Virus record (IMG/VR): IMGVR_UViG_3300041809_003454
Span: 1 to 28,836 of that record
Length of the DNA stretch: 28,836 bases
Reading direction: 5' to 3' (one strand)
DNA from: a virus
This document shows, one piece after another, positions 6,202 through 14,067 of this stretch. Each line of letters starts with the position of its first letter. Positions within the stretch are counted from its first letter, which is position 1. The position numbers and the translations under genes are program-made. The notes under the pieces are model-generated. The model made no database searches, was not told the origin of the DNA, and worked only from the letters and a program-made list of their open reading frames with translations.

Positions 6202-6339
6202 ATGCAACCCAAGTACATCAGTAGCGAATGCAAGCGCCGGCGCCACCGCCATTGCGAGGGGTATGTGCTGCGCGGATACGACGAGCCCCACGATCATGAC
6301 TGCGATTGCGACTGCCATAAACCACAACGCGAGGAATGA
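6202..6339 (+). CDS. 45-residue His/Cys-rich metal-binding peptide
   Basis: This is a very small protein with Cys10, Cys18 and the striking run HDHDCDCDCH at residues 30-39. The spacing of Cys10 and Cys18 with this terminal cluster would allow one or two zinc (or other metal) sites. The middle contains an Arg/His-rich stretch (KRRRHRH). Its start is 13 bases after the previous stop, and its stop overlaps the nuclease start in ATGA. A role as a metal-stabilised DNA- or nuclease-binding cofactor is inferred only from composition and from coupling with the nuclease gene. Confidence 0.6.
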   Translation: MQPKYISSECKRRRHRHCEGYVLRGYDEPHDHDCDCDCHKPQREE

Positions 6340-6668
6340 AAGAAAGCGCCACACAAAAGGCCATCCTCGAATATCTCGCATGGAAGCACATCTTCCATTA
6401 CCGGAACAACAGCGGCGCGTTCGTGGACTCTCAGAAGCATTTCTATCGCTTTGGAGCCGTGGGAAGCCCGGACATCGTGTGCGTGATCGGGGGACAGTAC
6501 GTCGGCATCGAGGTCAAAGCGCCGAAGGGCAGGCAGAGCGACAACCAGAAGGAGTTCCAGCGACAGCTTGAAGCAGCGGGCGGTAGGTACATCCTTGCGT
6601 ATTCGATTGACGACGTGGAGAGTGCCCTGAATTTCCGACCTAAGGCCGCATCAGTTTTCGATGGATAG
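6336..6668 (+). CDS. VRR-NUC family nuclease
   Basis: The protein has 110 residues, the usual length of a stand-alone phage VRR-NUC domain. It shows the PD-(D/E)XK-type active site: GSPD (Asp46), IEVK (Glu59, Lys61) and a downstream Gln in the SDNQKEFQ segment (about 68-75). The strand GGRYILAYSIDDV follows, as is typical. Such enzymes cut branched DNA, including Holliday junctions, and can clear packaging intermediates. It begins in an ATGA overlap with the metal-binding peptide and ends inside the 3' end of the convergent minus-strand gene (29-base overlap). Confidence 0.88.
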   Translation: MKESATQKAILEYLAWKHIFHYRNNSGAFVDSQKHFYRFGAVGSPDIVCVIGGQYVGIEVKAPKGRQSDNQKEFQRQLEAAGGRYILAYSIDDVESALNFRPKAASVFDG

Positions 6669-7143
6669 TCTTGAACGGTCCTAATTCCTCGTACGTCCCC
6701 ATCTCGACGATAAGCTCTTTGAGCTTCGAAACGCCTTCCATTTGCTTCTCGTAATTATGGTCCTTTGTCTGGCCCGCAATGACCGCGATCCATTTCTCTA
6801 AGATCCCCGCCTCACGTACATCATTCGCAATGAACAATCGGTCATGGACTATCTTATGGAAAGCCGCGTTGAGTGCCTTGAACTCTATTGCCGCTTTGCT
6901 TGAGAGATTAATTCCTTCGCCTTTTTCGATCAGTGTGTCAATCTCGGCCCACCAGTAGGCAAGAGCAAGGGAGGCGTCGGATAACGCAGTGAGAAGTTCC
7001 CGCGCCTCTTGTTTTCTGTTGTCTGCGACCCATTGGCGTCTTTGGGACTTCCGTGCCATGAGTTGAGAACTCATTCCGCCCCATAGCGTTCCCGCGATTC
7101 CCATACCGGCGACGATGAGGGTGACCGTTTCCTGTTGCATCAC
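6640..7143 (-). CDS. N-terminally membrane-anchored helical protein, unknown
   Basis: The protein has 167 residues. Residues 7-29 form one transmembrane helix (VTLIVAGMGIAGTLWGG and beyond), followed by a basic segment (ARKSQRRQW). The rest is a helical cytoplasmic domain with Trp-rich helices (about 62-68). It is alone on the minus strand between two plus-strand operons, which is typical of a moron-type cargo gene. A possible promoter (TTGATG, 18 bases, TACAAT) reads leftward from about 7180-7210. A host-interaction or superinfection-exclusion role is conceivable, but nothing in the sequence proves it. Confidence 0.7.
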   Translation of the reverse strand: MMQQETVTLIVAGMGIAGTLWGGMSSQLMARKSQRRQWVADNRKQEARELLTALSDASLALAYWWAEIDTLIEKGEGINLSSKAAIEFKALNAAFHKIVHDRLFIANDVREAGILEKWIAVIAGQTKDHNYEKQMEGVSKLKELIVEMGTYEELGPFKTIHRKLMRP

Positions 7144-7157
7144 GCGCCCCCTGTGGA

Positions 7158-7185
7158 TTGACAGAAGTTGGCATCATTGTACGAT
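7158..7185 (+). promoter_or_regulatory. Predicted promoter for the terminase operon
   Basis: A consensus TTGACA (7158-7163) and TACGAT (7180-7185) are 16 bases apart, about 20 bases ahead of the start at 7206. TGTGGAT overlaps the upstream edge of the -35. Confidence 0.65.
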
Positions 7186-7205
7186 TAACGTAACCCACCC
7201 ATCAA

Positions 7206-7310
7206 ATGAGCGACAAGCATTACAAGGCAGGTATGCGTATGGCGAAGTTCTCTCTTGCCGTCGCCGCGACCGTTTATACAATCATTGAACTCTATACCCA
7301 CTTTTTCTAA
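7206..7310 (+). CDS. 34-residue membrane peptide
   Basis: The frame runs from ATG 7206 to TAA 7308-7310. A short basic start (KHYKAGMRMAK) precedes a hydrophobic helix, SLAVAATVYTIIELYTHFF. It is the first gene after the promoter at 7158, and its stop overlaps the next start in TAATG, which supports it being translated. The leader ACCCACC (7193-7199) recurs before two other genes. No function is assigned. Confidence 0.55.
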   Translation: MSDKHYKAGMRMAKFSLAVAATVYTIIELYTHFF

Positions 7311-7507
7311 TGAGCCGCAAATACAACCAATATCTGAAAGTAAACCAGAAGGTAGTCGAGATCCTCGAAGACCCGAACACCATGCACTATCTCGCCGGCA
7401 AGCTTATCCGCAGGAGGCCGAAATATCTCCCGTGGTTCATTTGGAAAGGATTGCTCTCAATTGTTCTTGCCCCGGCAGCGAAAAAGAAACACGAAGTAAA
7501 TGGCTAA
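7310..7507 (+). CDS. Small basic protein with a hydrophobic C-terminal helix
   Basis: The product is 65 residues and begins in a TAATG overlap. The N-terminal part is basic and helical; residues 41-57 (LPWFIWKGLLSIVLAPA) are amphipathic or membrane-associated, followed by Lys-rich KKKHE. It overlaps the next gene by 8 bases. It is not a recognised family. Its location upstream of the terminase suggests a virion or membrane peptide. Confidence 0.55.
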   Translation: MSRKYNQYLKVNQKVVEILEDPNTMHYLAGKLIRRRPKYLPWFIWKGLLSIVLAPAAKKKHEVNG

Positions 7508-7748
7508 GACCCAGGTATTCAACCTCGTCATGGAGCTCGGGGACACGAACATTCCGTGCGATCCTTGCAAGCTTCCCTGCATCGACAAGCATTTCATCGT
7601 CGTGCGGCCCAAGGACTACGACAAGCGCAAGAAGGTCCTCAAGCATGGCGCGCTGTTCGTGGCGTTCACGATCAAGGGAAAGACCAAGAAGGACGACGTA
7701 GACGCGATCATCGAAGACGCGAAACGATACCAGTTCAAGAATGGCTGA
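7500..7748 (+). CDS. Small Cys-containing alpha/beta protein, unknown
   Basis: The protein has 82 residues. Residues 18-27 contain IPCDPCKLPC, three closely spaced Cys that could bind a metal or form a disulfide. The following strands (HFIVVRP, ALFVAFTIKG) and the helix VDAIIEDAKRY suggest a compact alpha/beta fold. It overlaps its neighbours by 8 bases on both sides, so the three genes are packed as one translation unit ending at the small terminase. Function is unknown. Confidence 0.6.
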   Translation: MAKTQVFNLVMELGDTNIPCDPCKLPCIDKHFIVVRPKDYDKRKKVLKHGALFVAFTIKGKTKKDDVDAIIEDAKRYQFKNG

Positions 7749-8220
7749 CGATAAGCCGCTCAAACCACAGCATGAACTCTTTTGTCAGCTCTACGTGAAG
7801 AACGAAGAGCTTTTTGGTAATGGGACCCTGTCCTATGCAGAGGCATACAACTACAAGCTTGAAACGTTGTCACACGAAGAGACGCGCGACGAAGGAGGCG
7901 AATTGATTGAGCAAAGTGAATATACGAAAGCTTATAACGTATGCAGTGTGCAGGCTCATGCGCTCCTAAGAATGCCTAAGATTCAAGACCGAATTACCAT
8001 CCTGTTGAACGAGATGCTTAAAGACCATATTGTCGATGCGCAACTCGCAAAGGTCATTCTTCAAGACGAAAAGCTTGAGCCAAAAATCTCGGCGATCCGC
8101 GAGTACAACAAGATCCGGCAACGCATCACAGAAAAGGTTGATGTAACCTCCGGCGGTGAGCGAGTGACCGGCTTCCAACTCATCCCGCCCAATGGTAGTC
8201 CAGATAAAACCAACAGCTAA
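7741..8220 (+). CDS. terS: Terminase small subunit
   Basis: The protein has 159 residues. The N-terminal KPQHELFCQLYV segment followed by SYAEAYNY and a helix with AHALLRMPKIQDRITILLNE matches the DNA-binding HTH region of terminase small subunits, which recognise the packaging site. A helical oligomerisation region and a flexible tail follow. The gene lies immediately before, and overlaps by 29 bases, the large terminase, the usual arrangement. The family assignment rests on the characteristic N-terminal pattern and context. Confidence 0.82.
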   Translation: MADDKPLKPQHELFCQLYVKNEELFGNGTLSYAEAYNYKLETLSHEETRDEGGELIEQSEYTKAYNVCSVQAHALLRMPKIQDRITILLNEMLKDHIVDAQLAKVILQDEKLEPKISAIREYNKIRQRITEKVDVTSGGERVTGFQLIPPNGSPDKTNS

Positions 8221-9565
8221 ACAGTACATCGCATGGCAGTATTGGCTTGATTCCATTACGCGCTTCGTGTTTTTCGGGGGCGGCGCCGGCGGTGGAAAGT
8301 CTTGGCACATTTGCGAAAAGCGTTTGTACGAAGCCTACGCCTATCCAGGCATTCGCTCGTTCATCGGTCGTAAGGAACTCAAGCGCCTGATGCAGAGCAC
8401 GTTCATCACGTGGACGAAGGTATGCGCGTTCCACAATATCCCCAAAAGCGATTGGTGGCTCGATGGCAAGTACAACGTCATTCACTTCAAGAATGGCTCG
8501 ACCATTGATCTATTGGACCTTGATTATCAGCCATCAGATCCGGAGTTCCAGCGGTTCGGCTCGCTCGAATACACGAACGGCGACATCGAGGAAGCCGGCG
8601 AGATCCAATTCAAAGCATTCGACGTGCTCAAGTCGCGCGTCGGCAGGCATCGCAACGAAGAGTTCGGCCTGCTCCCGAAGATCGGCTTGACGGCAAACCC
8701 GGACAAGAATTGGCTCTATACGCTGTTCTACAAGCCGTGGAAGATTGGAACGCTGCCCAAACAATATGCATTCATCCAGGCGCTCTACGATGACAACCCG
8801 TTTACGCGGGAGATCTACGGTAAACAGCTCGCCGAGATCACGGACAAGGTCACGCGTCAAAGGCTCATGCAAGGAGTATGGGAGTACGAATCGACCGGCT
8901 CGCTGATGGATTATGACGCGCTTACCGATCTTGCCACGAACACCGTTGTTGAATCTCCGGACAAGTTCCTTGTCGTAGACGCGGCGCGATTCGGCGGCGA
9001 CCGCATCGTATTTACGTTCTGGAAGGGATTGCACAATTACAAGACGGTTATCAAAACGATGCAGGGTACGGACCGTACCGAGGAAGATATACGCCAGTTT
9101 GTCATCCAGGAAGCGATTCCTTATTCGCGCATTCTCGTGGATGAGGATGGTATCGGCGGCGGCATTGTTGACCACCTCAAGGGCATCAAGGGTTTCACTG
9201 CGAACCATCGGCCGTTCGATAATCCGGTCACGAAGCAGCCCGAGAATTTCGAAAGCCTCAAGGCCCAGTGCGCGTACAAGCTTGCCGAACTTGTGAACAG
9301 CCATCAACTCAAAGTCACGAATCCGAACGAATCGGAGGTCCAGGCGCTTATCGAGGAGCTTGAGCAGGTCAAGAGCAAGGACGGTGACAAGGACGGCAAG
9401 CGCAAGATCGAGCCAAAGGACGAGGTGAAGCGGACAATCGGCAGATCACCGGACTATGGCGACTGCTTCATCATGCGCATGTTCTTCGAACTTCAGAAAC
9501 CAATCGGCTTCATGCCTGCGCCAACGACCGGCCTCGTCAAGAATTTCCCCGGAATGCCGGGTTGA
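8192..9565 (+). CDS. terL: Terminase large subunit (packaging ATPase/nuclease)
   Basis: The protein has 457 residues. A Walker A loop, GGAGGGKS, lies at 30-37. A C-terminal RNase H-like nuclease domain has acidic motifs VVDAARFGGD (about 263-272), LVDEDGIGGG (about 314-323) and DYGDC near 430. This enzyme powers DNA translocation into the capsid and cuts concatemers. The ATPase domain is somewhat compact but all expected regions are present. It overlaps the small subunit, is followed by a promoter and then the portal gene. There is no Shine-Dalgarno; the start is inside terS, consistent with coupled translation. Confidence 0.95.
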   Translation: MVVQIKPTAKQYIAWQYWLDSITRFVFFGGGAGGGKSWHICEKRLYEAYAYPGIRSFIGRKELKRLMQSTFITWTKVCAFHNIPKSDWWLDGKYNVIHFKNGSTIDLLDLDYQPSDPEFQRFGSLEYTNGDIEEAGEIQFKAFDVLKSRVGRHRNEEFGLLPKIGLTANPDKNWLYTLFYKPWKIGTLPKQYAFIQALYDDNPFTREIYGKQLAEITDKVTRQRLMQGVWEYESTGSLMDYDALTDLATNTVVESPDKFLVVDAARFGGDRIVFTFWKGLHNYKTVIKTMQGTDRTEEDIRQFVIQEAIPYSRILVDEDGIGGGIVDHLKGIKGFTANHRPFDNPVTKQPENFESLKAQCAYKLAELVNSHQLKVTNPNESEVQALIEELEQVKSKDGDKDGKRKIEPKDEVKRTIGRSPDYGDCFIMRMFFELQKPIGFMPAPTTGLVKNFPGMPG

Positions 9566-9566
9566 G

Positions 9567-9607
9567 TTATCCACACCCCTTGCACAATTTCTAAACCGCT
9601 TCATAAT
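9567..9607 (+). promoter_or_regulatory. Late promoter with DnaA-box-like sequence ahead of the portal gene
   Basis: TTGCAC (9580-9585) and CATAAT (9602-9607) are 16 bases apart. A perfect DnaA-box consensus, TTATCCACA (9567-9575), lies four bases upstream. The spacer and flanks closely resemble the promoter at 12157-12184 (AATTTC...CATAATTAA), so these two are probably co-regulated. Confidence 0.6.
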
Positions 9608-9618
9608 TAACACAAACG

Positions 9619-9627
9619 AGGTCGAAC
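9619..9627 (+). promoter_or_regulatory. Leader element AGGTCG-AAC (copy 2)
   Basis: AGGTCGAAC lies 12 bases before the portal start codon and about 10 bases after the predicted transcript start. Confidence 0.4.
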
Positions 9628-9639
9628 GTTTCCCTTTTA

Positions 9640-11376
9640 ATGGTTCAACCGCTCGACATCTCATCCATCCAAAAGAACTACCAAGCCGACCTGAACTGGC
9701 GGCTTCGTCGCCATCCGCAGGTAACGACCAATTACGAATTGCATCGGGATACGGTCATCATCAACCGCTTGACCCAACGGCAGAGCGTGAACGTGCCGTA
9801 CATGAAGAAGACGCTCAAGACGTACCTCACGCAGACGAATTGGCCGGTTGATAACGAATACGAGGACAAAGGCAACGACGGGCAAAAAGAACTGTTCCTG
9901 AACGCGTACTGGGAAGCGTGCGCGGAACGCTTGCGCCTCGACATCTTGGAGGAGGTTGACCGGAAGCAGGAATGGCTCGCGGGCCGTTCGTACATGAAGG
10001 TCAATATCATCGACGGCTGGTTCCACATGGAGGTCGTGGACTGGTTCAACGTGCTGCTCGACCGCTATATGCGCCCGTGGGATCTCCAGTCTGCCCGGCG
10101 CATCACGCACATCGGCATCTTCCGTACGCTATCGGACGTGGAGCGCAATCCGTTGTACGACGCGGAGGCTATCAAGCGGCTAAAAGAGTTCTTTGCTACC
10201 AAAGCAGGCTTGATACTCGCCGGCCAGAACGCCTTAGCCGCAGCGGACGCGGCACAGCGCATGAACGACCTCGGCGTTCCGGATGTGCAGCATCCGCTCG
10301 TCGGCGAAACGTACGTCGAGCTGAACGAATGCCAGCAGAAGGTTTGGGACCCGGCGCGCGGCGAAGACGTCGTCATGGTGATCGTCACGGCGAACGGTAA
10401 CGAGATCCTTATGCAAAAGCCGCTGGAGGATATTCTCGGCATCAACAAGTTCACATGGGCATCGTGGGCCGGCGACGTTGACCAGCTCGACGTGTACACA
10501 GACGGCGGCGCTGATTCGGTGCGCGGCTTGAACCTCGTCGCGAACGCGCGCTGGAGCCAGAAGGTGGAGAATGGCACACTTGCGAACTATGGGATGTATT
10601 TCTATGATTCGACCGCCAAGGAAGGATGGTCACCCGTCGGCTACGATCCTTCGCCATTCGGTTTCTATCCGCTTCCCGGCGATCCGAACAAGGTGCTTAC
10701 GCCGATCAAAATTCCGGAGATGGCAGACGTGTTCAACGAGCTCAATTTCATCGACGGCGAGATCCAGGGCGTGTCCGGTGCGACCGCAATCGAGAACGGC
10801 GACAGCGACCCGAACCCGAACGGCGCGCCGCAGACCGCACAGGAGATTCAGATACTCGCAAACAAGGCGAAGCAGCGCGCGCAGAACATCTCGAAATATC
10901 ACAAACGGTATTGGGAGGACATCGGGAACCTGTTCGTCGCGCTCGTAATGGCGAACGGCTCGACCATGACGAAGCCCACGCTCCACAAGAAAGGCGCGAG
11001 CGGCAAGTTCTACCCGAAGTCGCTCGACCTCGCCAAAGTCTATTCGAAAGAAGGCTACAAGGTGACCGTAGGCTCGAAGGCCGACAAGGAATCTGACAGC
11101 TTGCAGACCGTGCAGAAATTGCAGGTTGCGACCGCGCAGTTCCCGAACAACATCCCGCTCCAGAAGATCCAGAAGAAAAAGACGCTCGATTGGTTGCAGC
11201 TTACGCCGGAGGAAACCGCCGAGGTCATGAACTTCGACGATCAGCAGCAGAACGCGCTTCCACCAGGCCAACCGCCAGCCGGAATGCCGCCGGGAATGCC
11301 GCCTACGGCTTCAAAACTGCCCCCCGCGCCCGCCATGCCGATTAAAGGCCCGATGCCTCAACCTATCGCCCAATAA
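9640..11376 (+). CDS. Portal protein
   Basis: The protein has 578 residues and follows terL. A podovirus-type portal (P22-like in length class) is suggested by the mixed helical wing (KTLKTYLTQTNWPVDNEYEDKG region), a long stem/clip region around 200-400 and a C-terminal helical barrel. It ends with a Pro/Met/Gln-rich tail from about 545 (LPPGQPPAGMPPGM). The portal dodecamer forms the DNA entry vertex and docks to the terminase and the head-tail adaptor encoded at 19481. The assignment uses length, gene order and overall pattern, not a single diagnostic motif. Confidence 0.9.
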   Translation: MVQPLDISSIQKNYQADLNWRLRRHPQVTTNYELHRDTVIINRLTQRQSVNVPYMKKTLKTYLTQTNWPVDNEYEDKGNDGQKELFLNAYWEACAERLRLDILEEVDRKQEWLAGRSYMKVNIIDGWFHMEVVDWFNVLLDRYMRPWDLQSARRITHIGIFRTLSDVERNPLYDAEAIKRLKEFFATKAGLILAGQNALAAADAAQRMNDLGVPDVQHPLVGETYVELNECQQKVWDPARGEDVVMVIVTANGNEILMQKPLEDILGINKFTWASWAGDVDQLDVYTDGGADSVRGLNLVANARWSQKVENGTLANYGMYFYDSTAKEGWSPVGYDPSPFGFYPLPGDPNKVLTPIKIPEMADVFNELNFIDGEIQGVSGATAIENGDSDPNPNGAPQTAQEIQILANKAKQRAQNISKYHKRYWEDIGNLFVALVMANGSTMTKPTLHKKGASGKFYPKSLDLAKVYSKEGYKVTVGSKADKESDSLQTVQKLQVATAQFPNNIPLQKIQKKKTLDWLQLTPEETAEVMNFDDQQQNALPPGQPPAGMPPGMPPTASKLPPAPAMPIKGPMPQPIAQ

Positions 11377-11378
11377 CC

Positions 11379-11696
11379 ATGCTTGACCTTATTTTGCAAA
11401 AACTCGGGTTGACGAGCATCGATCAATTGAAACCCGCCGAGAAAGCGACGTGGATGCAATGGACCACGATCCTCGGGAAGGGTGACGTATCGATTGACGA
11501 TCTCAAGAAGTTTTTGCCGCAGGAATTGGAACGTGCCACCGTTGAACTTCGCAAGCATGAGAATTCCGCGCAGAAGGATGCGTACTACAAAGCGTATGGC
11601 GACATTCTCGCCACGATCACAAAGTTCATTACCACTCCCGAAAAGGAGCGCGAATCACTGAAGGCCATGCTGAAACAAAAGTATGGAATCGAATAA
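11379..11696 (+). CDS. Small helical protein between portal and scaffold, unknown
   Basis: The protein has 105 residues, starting two bases after the portal stop. It is an all-helical, charged protein with a Trp-containing motif (KATWMQWTTILG, about 23-34) and a long amphipathic helix near the C-terminus. Proteins at this site in podophages can be portal chaperones or minor head components. That is inferred only from location, and no family is recognised. Confidence 0.65.
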   Translation: MLDLILQKLGLTSIDQLKPAEKATWMQWTTILGKGDVSIDDLKKFLPQELERATVELRKHENSAQKDAYYKAYGDILATITKFITTPEKERESLKAMLKQKYGIE

Positions 11697-11707
11697 AAGG
11701 TCGCAAC
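11696..11707 (+). promoter_or_regulatory. Leader element AAAGGTCG-N-AAC (copy 3)
   Basis: AAAGGTCGCAAC begins at the stop codon of the preceding gene and ends 13 bases before the ATG at 11721. No promoter was recognised nearby. Confidence 0.4.
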
Positions 11708-11720
11708 CAACATTAACCCT

Positions 11721-11951
11721 ATGACACCGAACCAAGTGAACATCCTCGTTACCCTTATCGGAGCCGGTGCGGGCCTTACGACCGACGGCACGAACTACAT
11801 TCTCCCGAACGGAGAAGTAATCGCGCCGGCAGACGTGAACGATGCGCTTCTCGCGCTTCACCTCTTGCTCACGTCAACGCAGAGCGCGCTTACCGATGCC
11901 CCGAACGTTGGCGCGTTGACGCCGCTCTTGCAGGCGCTTCAATCAATATAG
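11721..11951 (+). CDS. Small Gly/Ala/Leu-rich protein, unknown
   Basis: The product is 76 residues. Residues 6-20 are hydrophobic (VNILVTLIGAGAGL), then a short Gly/Asn turn and a long Ala/Leu-rich helix (VNDALLALHLLLTSTQSAL). It lies between the portal and scaffold genes. It could be a membrane-associated head protein, but nothing specific is recognised. The leader contains the repeated AAAGGTCGCAAC element. Confidence 0.55.
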   Translation: MTPNQVNILVTLIGAGAGLTTDGTNYILPNGEVIAPADVNDALLALHLLLTSTQSALTDAPNVGALTPLLQALQSI

Positions 11952-11953
11952 CC

Positions 11954-12145
11954 ATGGACAAAGATTCACAGGCTCTATTCGACGAACTGATGCGCAAGCA
12001 ACCGCACGAACTGCGTCAGTCGGACATCGAGTTCTTGCGCGCGCGGCAGACGTACCTCAACGAGGAGCAGCGCGATCTATTCGGAGAAGCCATCGGCCTT
12101 GAGACGCCAAAGGTCGAGAGGAAGAAAGCAGCCAAAGCAGAGTAG
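11954..12145 (+). CDS. Small charged helical protein, unknown
   Basis: The product is 63 residues, two bases after the preceding stop. The sequence is hydrophilic and helical (residues 20-40, LRQSDIEFLRARQTYLNEEQ), ending in a Lys/Ala-rich tail (ERKKAAKAE). A strong promoter follows, so this is the last gene of its transcription unit unless there is read-through. No family is recognised. Confidence 0.6.
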   Translation: MDKDSQALFDELMRKQPHELRQSDIEFLRARQTYLNEEQRDLFGEAIGLETPKVERKKAAKAE

Positions 12146-12156
12146 CTGCGCACACC

Positions 12157-12184
12157 TTGCCGAATTTCGAAAGGCAAGCATAAT
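12157..12184 (+). promoter_or_regulatory. Predicted promoter for scaffold/capsid genes with dyad spacer
   Basis: TTGCCG (12157-12162) and CATAAT (12179-12184) are 16 bases apart. The -35 and spacer form an inverted repeat: CTTGCC (12156-12161) with GGCAAG (12173-12178), which could bind a regulator. Downstream, 12193-12216 can fold into a small hairpin with a GAAA tetraloop. Confidence 0.6.
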
Positions 12185-12225
12185 TAATTCATTGCCAAAC
12201 CCCGAAAGGGACGGCACAAAATCCA

Positions 12226-12906
12226 ATGCCAGAAGATCCTAACCTCCTTATCGAGACGGACCCCGTATCGCCGGTCACGACAGAACCAGCGCAGCCGCCC
12301 GTTGGGACGACTGTAGCCAAACCCGAAGACACCGTTGATTTCTGGAAACAGAAGTTCTCGGATTCATCGAGAGAGGCTCAATTACTTGTTGAAGCTGAAA
12401 AGCGGAGACAGGCCCAGCAGGAATTGACAAAAGAACCAACCGATTCGGATCTCAGGACAGCATTCCCGGAATGGGACGCCATGAGCGATACCGAAAAGAG
12501 TTTGGCGCGCCGCACTATGCGCGCGGAACGGATCGGAGGAAATGCAGCGCAACTCGCGCAATCTATCCAAGCTGAACGTTCGTGGAACACGAGCATCGAA
12601 CTCGAACTCACCTCGAACAATGCCTTACAAGGCAAAGAGCAAGCTTTCCGACAATTCGCTTCCCGCCCACAGTACAAGAACGTTCCTATGGAACTTCTTG
12701 TGGACGCGTTTCTCTCCAAGAACGTAACGCCCCCGGCTCCCGCACCGACACCGCGACCAGGCTTAGAAACCGGCCAAGGTGGTCCGCGCGAGACACCGAC
12801 ACCTACTGTTGGTCTTACGATGGCAGAGCTTGCCGCACTCCGTAAAACCGATCCAAAAGCTTACGAGAAGTACATCAAGACGCACGACATCGCGATAGAC
12901 GAGTAG
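12226..12906 (+). CDS. Capsid scaffolding protein
   Basis: The protein has 226 residues and lies directly before the major capsid gene. The composition is typical of scaffolds: a Pro/Thr-rich N-terminus, a charged helix (KQKFSDSSREAQLLVEAEKRR region), a Gln/Ala-rich middle and a C-terminal helix-turn ending LAALRKTDPKAYEKYIK. Scaffolding proteins direct procapsid assembly and leave before DNA packaging. The motifs are not diagnostic, so the call rests mainly on position and composition. Confidence 0.78.
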   Translation: MPEDPNLLIETDPVSPVTTEPAQPPVGTTVAKPEDTVDFWKQKFSDSSREAQLLVEAEKRRQAQQELTKEPTDSDLRTAFPEWDAMSDTEKSLARRTMRAERIGGNAAQLAQSIQAERSWNTSIELELTSNNALQGKEQAFRQFASRPQYKNVPMELLVDAFLSKNVTPPAPAPTPRPGLETGQGGPRETPTPTVGLTMAELAALRKTDPKAYEKYIKTHDIAIDE

Positions 12907-12944
12907 GCACAGCGACGGTTGGGGTTTAACAATCACCCACCAAT

Positions 12945-14060
12945 ATGCCTAGCGCATACGCAACTAAAGTAGCGGAAGCATTTTCCGCGAAGCTGATGAA
13001 GGAGGTGTACTCCATTTCGGTCTTCGATTTCATCGTAAATCGGGACTATGAAGGAGACATCAACGAAGTCGGCAGTATTGTGAACATCCTTAGCCTCGCA
13101 AAGGTTACGGAGCAGTTCTACACTGGCGCGAACTTGACCCCCCAGAGCCTCTACGAGGTAAACGGCCAGCTCAAGATCACCCAGTTCAAATCGTTCTATT
13201 GGGCGGAAAAGACGCTTGACAAGTGGAAGTCCTACATCAAGGAACCGAAAGGCACTGTCATCGAACAGACCGCACAAGAACGGAAGAAGAACGTGGACAA
13301 ATACGTCCTCGGATTCTGGAACCGCATCGCCGCAGGGAATCGCGTTGGCACTGATTACACTACCGGCACTGTCTCAATCGACGTGAATGGTAATGTGACC
13401 GGCTCCGGCACCACGTTCACCTCGGCAATGGTCGGCAAAGGCTTCACCTGCGTCGGTCTCCCCCTCGCCGCGAACGGCTTGACGAAGTGGTATCGTATCG
13501 CCTCTTACACGAGCGCGACCGCGATTGCCATTCAGCTCGACGTTTTCGACGATGTGGTCACGGCCTACGACGGCGGAGTAATTACGAGCGCGACGTACAC
13601 GATCCAGGCGGTAACGCCTCTCGCGATCACGGGAGCGAACATCATGCAGAGCCTTTTGAAACTTCAGAAGGTTTTGGATGACAACGAAGTCCCGGATGCA
13701 GATCGTTTCGTCGTTGTTCCTCCGTCCATCTCGCAATACATCCCGGTTGGCACGAACATCGCGATCAACGTTCCTGCGGTCTATGACGAGCTCATTAAAA
13801 AGGGCTTCATGACCGAGATCGTTGGCTTCAAGATCTTCAAAGCCTCGGGACAGCGCGTGAACGGCGACAACGTCAACGGTTGGCACGTCATTGCAGGCCA
13901 GCGAAACTGGCTCACGTTCGCGGACAAGGTGCTTAACGTCGGTATGGAAGAAGACCTCATCGGTAACTTCGGTACTGCCTATAAGGACCTCTACGTGTAC
14001 GACTGCAAAGTGACAGACAATCGCTTACGGTTCGCCGCAGAACTCTTCTGCACCGGATAG
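12945..14060 (+). CDS. Major capsid protein (HK97 fold) with inserted beta domain
   Basis: The protein has 371 residues. The N-arm and E-loop region (residues 1-130) and the P-domain and A-domain from about 227 (ITGANIMQSLLKLQKVLDDNEVP, then VVVPPSISQYI) match a podovirus-type HK97-fold coat. Residues about 137-226 differ: TTGTVSIDVNGNVTGSGTTF, then WYRI...TAIAIQL, is the pattern of a beta-sandwich module seen in phage tail and fibre proteins, apparently inserted in the shell domain. It would probably be displayed on the capsid surface. A stable hairpin follows at 14068-14098. Confidence 0.9.
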   Translation: MPSAYATKVAEAFSAKLMKEVYSISVFDFIVNRDYEGDINEVGSIVNILSLAKVTEQFYTGANLTPQSLYEVNGQLKITQFKSFYWAEKTLDKWKSYIKEPKGTVIEQTAQERKKNVDKYVLGFWNRIAAGNRVGTDYTTGTVSIDVNGNVTGSGTTFTSAMVGKGFTCVGLPLAANGLTKWYRIASYTSATAIAIQLDVFDDVVTAYDGGVITSATYTIQAVTPLAITGANIMQSLLKLQKVLDDNEVPDADRFVVVPPSISQYIPVGTNIAINVPAVYDELIKKGFMTEIVGFKIFKASGQRVNGDNVNGWHVIAGQRNWLTFADKVLNVGMEEDLIGNFGTAYKDLYVYDCKVTDNRLRFAAELFCTG

Positions 14061-14067
14061 TCCGATT

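Noticed and set aside
8534-9307. A 257-residue minus-strand open frame opposite the large terminase
   Set aside because: Antisense to a certain gene and without any domain signature.
9567-9575. A perfect DnaA-box sequence taken as part of a replication origin
   Set aside because: Only single boxes are present, each next to a promoter; there is no cluster of boxes or AT-rich unwinding region.
10630-11271. A 213-residue minus-strand open frame opposite the portal gene
   Set aside because: Composition is the mirror of the portal gene; no other support.
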